A stretch of 28,035 bases of DNA from JAVBTR01 sp031556065 (GTDB lineage: Bacteria > Bacillota > Clostridia > Christensenellales > Aristaeellaceae): assembly GCA_031556065.1 (NCBI GenBank), contig JAVBTR010000092.1, forward strand, positions 1 through 28,035, given 5' to 3'. A program made the position numbers and the translations under genes. Shown here piece by piece: positions 21,967 through 28,035 of the stretch; the stretch's first letter is position 1, and the number at the start of each line of letters is the position of its first letter. A model generated the notes under the pieces. The model had not been told where the DNA came from and did no database searches. It saw only the letters and a program-made list of their open reading frames with translations.

Positions 21967-23436
21967 ATGGCGCAAATCAAGGTGGATGGGTTGAACTTTC
22001 AATATCCAGGCTCTGCCGATATTATTTTCGATAATGTGTCCTTTGCCATTGATACGGATTGGAAGCTGGGATTTATCGGCCGCAATGGCCGAGGAAAAAC
22101 AACTTTTTTGAACATTCTTCAAAACAGACTGGAGTATGCAGGAAAGATCAACGGAAATGTGGTGTTTGAATATTTTCCTTTTGCTGTAGAAGAAAAAAAC
22201 GATCTGACAATCAATATTATTGAGCAGGTGGATCCCGAATATGAACAATGGCGAATCGAACGCGAACTCTCTCTTTTACGTGTAGATAGCAGTGACGTGC
22301 TATACCGAACGTTTAATACACTAAGCAATGGGGAACAGACCAAAGTTCTGCTTAGTGTTCTGTTTGCCAAGGAGAACCGCTTTCTTTTGATTGACGAGCC
22401 GACCAACCACTTGGACGCGGAAGGCCGGCAGATTGTAGCGCAGTACCTGAGCAGCAAGAAAGGCTTTATTCTTGTATCTCATGACAGGCACTTTTTGGAC
22501 GCATGTGTAGACCATATTCTATCTATTAACCGAACCAACATTGAAGTGATGCAAGGCAATTTTTCTATGTGGTGGGAAAATAAAGAAAACCGAGACCGCT
22601 TTGAAGCCGACGAGAATGAGCGGCTAAAGAAAGATATTACCCGGTTGGAAAAAGCGGCAAAACGGACTGAGGTTTGGTCGGATCAAGTTGAAAAAACGAA
22701 GATTGGCACCAGCGTTGCAGATCGTGGATTCGTTGGACATAAAGCGGCTAAGATGATGCAGCGTTCCAAGAATATTTCGGCCCGGGTAGAAAGCGCTATT
22801 GAAGAAAAAAAGGGGCTTTTGAAGAACATTGAAGTGCAATCGGATTTAAAACTTTTTCCGGTTAAGCATCACGCGAATCCCATTGTTGCTGCTCAAGAAC
22901 TGGCAATTAACTATGATGAAAAGCCAGTTATAAGTGATCTGACATTCGATTTAAAGCAGGGTGAGATTCTGGCTTTGGAAGGAAAAAACGGTTCGGGAAA
23001 GTCCAGCCTGATTAAGCTGATTATGGGGGAGGATATTGCTCACACAGGTATCATTCGGGTTGCATCCGGTTTGAAAATTTCCTACATCCCACAAGATAGT
23101 TCCGATCTTAGTGGCACACTGGATGAGTTTATCCAAGCTAATGATCTGGATCCAACCTTGTTTATGACCATTCTACGCAAGTTTGATATGAAGCGGGACC
23201 AGTTCACCAAACCTCTTTCTGCGTACAGTGCCGGGCAAAAAAAGAAGGTATACCTGGCTAAAAGCTTATGTGAACAGGCCCATCTTTATATATGGGATGA
23301 GCCTATGAATTACATTGATGTGTTTTCGAGGATGCAAATTGAAAGAGTCATTCAAACATATAAGCCCACCATGCTGTTGGTAGAGCACGACAAAGCATTT
23401 ATGCAACATATCGCCACAAAAATGATTTCTCTGTAA
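21967..23436 (+). CDS. ABC-F ribosomal protection protein, Lsa family
   Basis: A 489-residue soluble ABC-F protein with two nucleotide-binding domains and no membrane segments. NBD1 has Walker A GRNGRGKTT (Lys44), signature LSNGEQ (119-124) and Walker B LLIDEPTNHLD (Glu144). NBD2 has GKNGSGKSS (Lys345), signature YSAGQKKKV and YIWDEPMNYID. The ~100-residue interdomain linker, which reaches the peptidyl-transferase centre, lies between about 190 and 300. Start (DWKLGFIGRNGRGKTT), LYIWDEP and length match Lsa(A)/Lsa(E)-type proteins (about 490-500 aa), which give resistance to lincosamides, streptogramin A and pleuromutilins. AGGTGA before ATG 21967 supports the start. Second gene of the operon behind the attenuator. 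Confidence 0.88.
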   Translation: MAQIKVDGLNFQYPGSADIIFDNVSFAIDTDWKLGFIGRNGRGKTTFLNILQNRLEYAGKINGNVVFEYFPFAVEEKNDLTINIIEQVDPEYEQWRIERELSLLRVDSSDVLYRTFNTLSNGEQTKVLLSVLFAKENRFLLIDEPTNHLDAEGRQIVAQYLSSKKGFILVSHDRHFLDACVDHILSINRTNIEVMQGNFSMWWENKENRDRFEADENERLKKDITRLEKAAKRTEVWSDQVEKTKIGTSVADRGFVGHKAAKMMQRSKNISARVESAIEEKKGLLKNIEVQSDLKLFPVKHHANPIVAAQELAINYDEKPVISDLTFDLKQGEILALEGKNGSGKSSLIKLIMGEDIAHTGIIRVASGLKISYIPQDSSDLSGTLDEFIQANDLDPTLFMTILRKFDMKRDQFTKPLSAYSAGQKKKVYLAKSLCEQAHLYIWDEPMNYIDVFSRMQIERVIQTYKPTMLLVEHDKAFMQHIATKMISL

Positions 23437-23450
23437 AATGAAAAAAGTAT

Positions 23451-23479
23451 TTGACAGCCAACCCAATACCATGTATAAT
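23451..23479 (+). promoter_or_regulatory. Promoter of tRNA-Ser
   Basis: Perfect TTGACA (23451-23456), a 17-bp spacer, and perfect TATAAT (23474-23479), ending 28 bp before the tRNA. Confidence 0.85.
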
Positions 23480-23507
23480 ATCGACTGTTGCTAACGGCAA
23501 CGATCAT

Positions 23508-23598
23508 GGAGAGTTGGCTGAGTGGTCTAAGGCGCACGACTGGAAATCGTGTGTGGGCTTATACCCCACCTAGGGTTCAAATCCCTAACTCTCCGCCA
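23508..23598 (+). tRNA. tRNA-Ser(GGA)
   Basis: A 91-nt class II tRNA with encoded CCA. The acceptor stem is GGAGAGT/ACTCTCC with discriminator G73, as expected for serine. The anticodon loop CTGGAAA gives GGA. There is a long variable arm (TGTGGGC...ACCCCACC) and a T arm TAGGG-TTCAAAT-CCCTA. Confidence 0.95.
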
Positions 23599-23615
23599 GA
23601 AAAACCGTCACATAA
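23579..23615 (+). repeat. 37-bp direct repeat, copy 1 (tRNA-Ser 3' end plus terminator arm)
   Basis: Spans the T-arm 3' half, acceptor 3' strand, CCA and the left arm of the terminator. An identical 37-bp copy occurs at 23750-23786. Confidence 0.85.
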
Positions 23616-23631
23616 GTGGCGGTTTTTTCAT
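23603..23631 (+). terminator. Terminator of tRNA-Ser
   Basis: AAAACCGTCAC pairs with GTGGCGGTTTT around ATAA, followed by T. Part of it is duplicated downstream. Confidence 0.8.
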
Positions 23632-23749
23632 TGTAACAGGGATTTGAATCCGCAAGGGCACGCAACGTTAAAAAACGTGATGGTGGCACGTTTTTAGAAA
23701 AGTGGGCGTTGGGTTTAGCCTCGAGGCGATAGGCCGGAGGCTGCCGGTA

Positions 23750-23786
23750 AAATCCCTAACTCTCCGCCAGAAAAACCGTCACATAA
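23750..23786 (+). repeat. 37-bp direct repeat, copy 2 (partial tRNA-Ser tail)
   Basis: Identical to 23579-23615 and again followed by a hairpin arm and T6, though with changed bases (ATGGCAGC instead of GTGGCGGT). It is 171 bp from copy 1. The interval (23616-23749) is G-rich and foldable and carries no gene. Confidence 0.85.
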
Positions 23787-23962
23787 ATGGCAGCTTTTTT
23801 ATGAAAATGGCAAGATTAATTAAAACACTTCTTATTTTATATATGCTGATAGATTCTTTGATAAACTTTGCTTCTTAGTTGCAAAAAATGTTTTGATTGT
23901 AACCGATCATGTAACCATCGCTATGGTAAAATGAGCACGTAAACAGGAAAAAGATTGGTTTA

Positions 23963-23999
23963 CAGTTAATACAAATGAAGAATTTGTCAGTTAATACAA
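23963..23999 (+). repeat. 12-bp direct repeat pair upstream of the secreted-protein genes
   Basis: CAGTTAATACAA occurs at 23963-23974 and 23988-23999 with a 25-bp period. An ACAAAT/ATTTGT hairpin sits between the copies. Confidence 0.65.
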
Positions 24000-24032
24000 C
24001 GGTTTTGCATGCGTTGTAGCTTTTGTTTTTTT
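23994..24032 (+). terminator. Terminator-like hairpin in the leader of the secreted-protein gene
   Basis: TACAACG (23994-24000) pairs with CGTTGTA (24011-24017 region) around GTTTTGCATG, followed by a T-rich run to 24032. It lies just before the ribosome-binding site AGAAGGGGG, so read-through may be controlled. Confidence 0.5.
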
Positions 24033-24055
24033 ACGATAAAGAAGGGGGCATTCAA

Positions 24056-24991
24056 ATGTTCAAGAAGTTTTTAAAGGCAGTAGCAATGATGGTAGTGATG
24101 GTGATTACTTTATCTTGCGTAGCCATTTCAATGGGTGAAGAGCTGGTTCAAGCCGAAGCACCCGCTGAAGTGGTTGTGGTGGAACAAGTGGTTATCGAAG
24201 TCTCCGCTCCGGTGATGGTGAAGGTGGCGTTTGTGATAAACGGCGCTAAAAAAGACGTAGAGATCGAAAAAGGCCAGGTTGTTCAAAAGCCCGCCGATCC
24301 CTCCTTGGAAGGCAGCAAGTTCTTGTACTGGCTCAACAAGGAAGCTAACAAGGAACACGATTTTAAAAACGTCATTAACGCTGATACCACATTGGTTGCT
24401 TGCTTCGAAGTTCTGCCGGTGATCGAAGAAGTTAAAGAAGAAGTCGTTATTGAAGAAAAAGTAGAAGAAACCAAGAATGAAGAAGCCACAGAAGAAGTGA
24501 CCGAAGAACAGACTGAAGTCGAAGAAATCGTTGAAGAAGTAGTAGCAGAAGAAACCACAGAAGAAATCGTTGAAGAAGTAGCAGCAGAAGAAACCACCGA
24601 AGAGATCGTTGAAGAAGTAGCGGCCGACGAAGCTGTTGAAGAGGTCGTTGAAGAAGCAGCGGTTGAAGATGCTACGGAAGAAATTGCTGAAGAAGGAAGC
24701 GTCGAGGAAGAAATCGAAGAAGAATTAGAAGAAGAATTCACTCTGACGATGGAAGAAGAAAAAGTCGTTGAAGTAAACGTTGTTGTGATTCACGAAGGCG
24801 GCAAAATCCATATTGGGGATAAAGTTATCTTGGTTGCGCAAACAGAAGAGGACGTACAATTTCAGTGGCAGTTTAGCGTGGATGATGGGGCGACCTGGAA
24901 CGATATCAATGGCGCAAATGGCAAGACCATGGATTTTGTAGTGTCCAATGAAAACGCAAACAACATGTGGCGTGTAAAAATTCTCTATTGA
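24056..24991 (+). CDS. Secreted protein with InlB-type repeat, Glu-rich tandem repeat and Ig-like C-terminal domain
   Basis: A 311-residue protein starting at ATG 24056 (AGAAGGGGG upstream). A signal peptide spans about residues 1-28 (basic MFKKFLK, hydrophobic core). Residues ~50-120 form one Listeria-Bacteroides (Flg_new) repeat, ending in FLYWLNKEANKEHDFKNVIN and ADTTLVACF. Residues ~125-230 are a Glu/Val-rich stretch with five 13-residue tandem units of the type EEIVEEVAAEETT, probably an extended or coiled stalk. The C-terminus (FQWQFSVDDGATWNDINGAN) is an Ig-like domain common on Clostridial surface proteins. No LPXTG motif or membrane anchor is seen. Followed by a hairpin and the large adhesin gene; the two may act together at the cell surface. 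Confidence 0.75.
   Translation: MFKKFLKAVAMMVVMVITLSCVAISMGEELVQAEAPAEVVVVEQVVIEVSAPVMVKVAFVINGAKKDVEIEKGQVVQKPADPSLEGSKFLYWLNKEANKEHDFKNVINADTTLVACFEVLPVIEEVKEEVVIEEKVEETKNEEATEEVTEEQTEVEEIVEEVVAEETTEEIVEEVAAEETTEEIVEEVAADEAVEEVVEEAAVEDATEEIAEEGSVEEEIEEELEEEFTLTMEEEKVVEVNVVVIHEGGKIHIGDKVILVAQTEEDVQFQWQFSVDDGATWNDINGANGKTMDFVVSNENANNMWRVKILY
24521..24715 (+). repeat. 39-bp tandem repeat, five copies
   Basis: Units begin at 24521, 24560, 24599, 24638 and 24677. Units 1 and 2 are almost identical and later units diverge. Each encodes 13 residues. Confidence 0.8.
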
Positions 24992-25008
24992 GCCCCCGTA
25001 GGGGCTCA
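24989..25008 (+). other. GC-rich hairpin after the Glu-rich gene
   Basis: GAGCCCC pairs with GGGGCTC around CGTA, overlapping the TGA stop. It has a poor U-tail, so it is at best a leaky terminator. A second hairpin TGCAGT/ACTGCA lies at 25034-25049. Confidence 0.5.
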
Positions 25009-25102
25009 CCCCTATTTATAGCACTTTAGTTAATGCAGTTTAGACTGCAAAATCTATAAAGAACTTTTGCAAAGGCATTGCATAAAGTAAGGAGGATTTT
25101 TC

Positions 25103-28035
25103 ATGTTGAAAGGTTTTAGAAAGCTAATGGCGTTTCTGTTGGCAACAATGATGATCGTTAGCTATATGCCGCTTAGTGTATTGGCGGAGGGCTTTTCCAC
25201 TGGCATCAAGCTCAATATTGAGACCCTGTCTGTTATTTTCAAGGCAGAGGGTTCAGAGGATATTGTGTATAATGCAGGGGAGGAGTTGAGTTATAAAGAA
25301 TCGGATGATGCTTATTATTTTATAACTACACCGGCAGAACCAAGCATTCCGGAGGGAATGGTGGCTTTTCGCGGATGGTTTTTAGATGGTTCTAGCGATC
25401 CATTCGATTTTAAAACACCAGTAACGACCAATCTTGTTTTAACGGCTAAGTTTAGCAATACTTGGCTGATTAAATATAAAGATGGTTATGACAATGTGGT
25501 CTTTACCCGCGAATTGATTACGGGCACAGCTATTTATGAGCCGCCGCAAAGCGTACTTGATCACGTTTATGTTACGGCTCCAGAGGGAAGCCATTTTGAT
25601 TATTGGACGCTGGAAGGTGAAGCTGATCGTTTTACCTTTGGGGTTGGGGCAACAAAAGATATAACCCTTGTTCCTAAGTTTAGCGATCATTATTATGTGA
25701 TCTACGTTTCAGCCGGTACCCAGGTTGACCCTGTTCTGGTTAAAAATGGGGAAACGGCAACACCGCCGGAACCTCCTTCGCGTGAAGGGTATTCTTTTCA
25801 GCACTGGTCTACTGAAGAGAGTGGCGATGCCTTCAATTTTAATACTGCAATCACAGCGAATACCACTCTTTATGCCGTATGGAAAGGGTTGTCCGTTAAC
25901 TATACAGTTGCCATTTGGTTTGAAAAACCGAATTTTGATGGTACACCGACCCATGAGGGGGGTAACAAAGCCAATTATAATTTTGCAAAATCCATTGAGT
26001 TAAGTGGAATATCTGGTACCCTCACCGAGGTGGGTGCCGGTACTGCTGGGATTGGTACTTTGTTTACTACAGGAACGGATCCGCTGCTTAAGTATGGCGA
26101 TTTTCAGGATGCTGAACAACAAATTATTCAGGGAAATGGCTTGACAGTTGTCAACCTGTATGCGACCCGGAAGGTTTATACTTATACCTTCGACTTAGGA
26201 AACAATTCAAGCGATACAATGAAGATTGTTGCAAACGGAGCGACATACACTGGTGGCGGTACGAAGTATACCTTGTCAGTTAAGTATGAAATGGATATTT
26301 CCAATAAGTTCCCTGTACAGGGCTTAACAACCGTTGCCACTTTTAGCAGTGGGTTTTCATCTTGGGAACGTCCTTCAACCATGAAATGGAAAGATAGTGC
26401 AAATATCGCCAGCCGCCGCAACCTTGTTGAGGAAAGCATGCTTTCTGAAAATGGTCAAACGAAGAATTATACGTTCACGGCAGACTGGTCTGCGAGCGGC
26501 AGTACTTATAAATACCGTTATTTTGCGCAAGCCTGGTCTGGTCAAACCGGCACTTCTATTACGCGTGGCAGCAATCCCAGCGTCACATACATTTTAATGG
26601 AAGAGTATAATCAGGAGTACAGGGGTGACTTGGGTCAAAAAACGATTAATGGACTGAATACCACTAATAACGATAAATATGTAACATATTATCTCCTAAG
26701 TAATGGCACCTATACAACCAACAAACCTAGCAACGGTTCCTACGAAACTCATCGTTGCTTCTTCTATACACGCAACGCATTCAAACTTACTTTTAATATG
26801 ATGGTGCCAACGGGAACTGTTGTTGGAAATACCCCCGAAGAAAAGCAACCCATGTACCAGGAACCTTTAAAGGCTTATAAGCCTACGGCTATCCCTATAA
26901 GGGAAGGCTATACATTCGCCGACTGGTACAGAGATTCGGAATACAAAGAGCTGTTTGATTTTGATAACCTTATTATGCCAAATGGTCCTATGACTGTTTA
27001 CGCCAAGTGGGAATCTAATGCACGGGAAGTTCTCTATTATGATGGATTTGGCGGCAGCCAGGTGGATAGGGAAGGCGTTGCTGATGGCGGATATGCTACG
27101 CATAGCTTCTATGTAGTAGGGCAGAATTATGAAAAGGGCGAGTTCAGAGGTTGGTACTTTGAATTGCTTGGCAACTTAGTTCCCTTTAATTTCGATATTC
27201 AGATTTGGAAAGATTACAAGCTCTATGCACAATGGAAAACAAACGGCTTTAAGGTAACATATAACGCGGACAACGGCATTGGCACATTGCCTGTGGATGG
27301 CGATTCTTATGAGCTGAAAACAAAAGCCAGAGTTTTAAAGGGCGAAGGTCTTACCAAAGGAAATGATGTGTTCTATGCCTGGAAGGATAGCGCGGGCAAT
27401 CTGTATTATCCAGGCAGCTTGATTGAAATACCAGGCAATGTGATGTTGACAGCGCAATACGCGCCTGAAAATACGCTTGTCAGACTCACATATATAAGCA
27501 ATTACAACGGCTCCACGGAGTCTCTGGTTGTTAAAGTCCCCAAGGGGACCACGACAACTCTGTTAGGCGAATATTTTAAACCTGCAGAGACCGATGATAA
27601 GCTGGTTGGCTGGAGTAATGATTCTGGCAGCAATAACACCAAGCACTATGAACTGAATCAACAAAATTATCTGGCAAACGCGGATAAGACCTTCTATGGC
27701 GTGTGGCAATTTGCCGGCTATACGATTTCCTTTGTAACGGATGGCAATGGGCATTTCCCGACTGGCGCCCAGGATGAATATACTGGTATCGCAAAAAATA
27801 CGTCTTGGGATGATGAATGGGTTCCAGAGCCGATTCCCAATGCAAATTATTATTTTGCTGGCTGGGAACCTAGTTTCCCTGAAACCGTAACCAAGAGTCA
27901 GGTATTTAAGGCGACCTTCAAGGCAAGAACGGTTATTGAAGTAACAGCAGACGATGCTAACAAGACGTACGATGGAACTGCTTTGACTTGTGGTACGGCA
28001 AAGGTGACTGTCGGTGATTTGAAGCAAGGGGATAT
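25103..28035 (+). CDS. Large multi-repeat surface adhesin (InlB B-repeats, YDG domain), 3'-truncated
   Basis: ATG 25103 follows AAGGAGG at 25088-25094. The frame stays open for 977 codons to the window end. A signal peptide is at residues 1-32 (MLKGFRKLMAFLLATMMIVS, then SVLAEG). Several Listeria-Bacteroides (Flg_new/InlB B) repeats follow, recognised by P-REGY-F--W and F-------TLYA-W signatures (for example PPSREGYSFQHWS to TTLYAVW, and IPIREGYTFADWY to TVYAKW). Between them is a non-repeat segment (about residues 280-570). The end of the visible part, TADDANKTYDGTALTCGTA, is a YDG domain. A cell-wall anchor would lie beyond the window. The likely role is host or mucus adhesion. Such proteins are common in gut Clostridia; the ligand is unknown. 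Confidence 0.88.
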   Translation, partial: MLKGFRKLMAFLLATMMIVSYMPLSVLAEGFSTGIKLNIETLSVIFKAEGSEDIVYNAGEELSYKESDDAYYFITTPAEPSIPEGMVAFRGWFLDGSSDPFDFKTPVTTNLVLTAKFSNTWLIKYKDGYDNVVFTRELITGTAIYEPPQSVLDHVYVTAPEGSHFDYWTLEGEADRFTFGVGATKDITLVPKFSDHYYVIYVSAGTQVDPVLVKNGETATPPEPPSREGYSFQHWSTEESGDAFNFNTAITANTTLYAVWKGLSVNYTVAIWFEKPNFDGTPTHEGGNKANYNFAKSIELSGISGTLTEVGAGTAGIGTLFTTGTDPLLKYGDFQDAEQQIIQGNGLTVVNLYATRKVYTYTFDLGNNSSDTMKIVANGATYTGGGTKYTLSVKYEMDISNKFPVQGLTTVATFSSGFSSWERPSTMKWKDSANIASRRNLVEESMLSENGQTKNYTFTADWSASGSTYKYRYFAQAWSGQTGTSITRGSNPSVTYILMEEYNQEYRGDLGQKTINGLNTTNNDKYVTYYLLSNGTYTTNKPSNGSYETHRCFFYTRNAFKLTFNMMVPTGTVVGNTPEEKQPMYQEPLKAYKPTAIPIREGYTFADWYRDSEYKELFDFDNLIMPNGPMTVYAKWESNAREVLYYDGFGGSQVDREGVADGGYATHSFYVVGQNYEKGEFRGWYFELLGNLVPFNFDIQIWKDYKLYAQWKTNGFKVTYNADNGIGTLPVDGDSYELKTKARVLKGEGLTKGNDVFYAWKDSAGNLYYPGSLIEIPGNVMLTAQYAPENTLVRLTYISNYNGSTESLVVKVPKGTTTTLLGEYFKPAETDDKLVGWSNDSGSNNTKHYELNQQNYLANADKTFYGVWQFAGYTISFVTDGNGHFPTGAQDEYTGIAKNTSWDDEWVPEPIPNANYYFAGWEPSFPETVTKSQVFKATFKARTVIEVTADDANKTYDGTALTCGTAKVTVGDLKQGD

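Noticed and set aside
24283..24741. Minus-strand Ser-rich reading frame opposite the Glu-rich repeats
   Set aside because: Antisense of GAA-rich codons always gives Ser/Thr-like low complexity. No ribosome-binding site, and the plus-strand gene is clear.
1..28035. CRISPR array or rRNA genes
   Set aside because: No regularly spaced palindromic repeats and no rRNA-like sequence were seen. The only tandem repeat is the coding 39-bp unit.

Overview
The window looks like a chromosomal segment of a low-to-moderate GC Gram-positive anaerobe, most likely a gut Clostridia. The evidence is strong Shine-Dalgarno sites, TTGACA/TATAAT promoters with 17-bp spacers, U-tailed terminators, CCA-encoding tRNA genes, a LacI-controlled sugar ABC locus, an Lsa-type ABC-F protein and Listeria-Bacteroides-repeat surface proteins. 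Species cannot be read from the sequence.

1-2.5 kb: the C-terminal part of a polysaccharide flippase, an NTP_transf_5-type nucleotidyltransferase, and a convergent glyoxalase-fold (VOC) gene.

2.6-12.5 kb: a carbohydrate-utilisation locus. A GH127 beta-L-arabinofuranosidase has its own promoter and terminator. It is followed by a LacI-type repressor that carries a palindromic operator in its own promoter. Next comes a five-gene operon: cytosolic GH66 dextranase-type enzyme, substrate-binding lipoprotein, two permeases and a GH125-like exo-glycosidase. The operon promoter is bracketed by two perfect copies of the operator GTTATGCGCATAAC. The genes fit import and cytosolic breakdown of alpha-1,6-linked oligosaccharides, using an ATPase encoded elsewhere.

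12.5-21 kb: a mosaic of mobile DNA. It holds a broken phage holin gene, an intact YefM/YoeB-type toxin-antitoxin pair, an IS1182 transposase tail, an orphan protein, a short reverse-transcriptase fragment (YMDD motif), a truncated SF2 helicase, an AT-rich segment, and an unknown 272-aa gene enclosed by a 31-33 bp inverted repeat with a run of hairpins after it. It continues with an ANT(6) streptomycin-resistance gene directly behind an IS110 transposase fragment, a small ORF, an XRE regulator and a macrodomain protein. It ends at a tRNA-Ala gene.

21.3-23.4 kb: a probable antibiotic-resistance operon. A consensus promoter drives a leader with a 7-codon ORF and an intrinsic terminator, then a GNAT acetyltransferase and an Lsa-family ABC-F ribosome-protection protein.

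23.4-28 kb: tRNA-Ser with its own promoter and a 37-bp duplication of its 3' end and terminator, then two secreted proteins. One carries a Glu-rich 13-residue tandem repeat. The other is a large multi-repeat adhesin that runs off the window.

The least explained items are the inverted-repeat cassette at 16.9-18.0 kb, the reverse-transcriptase scrap at 15.14-15.26 kb, the GH66/GH125-like pairing, and the leader at 21.3-21.5 kb.
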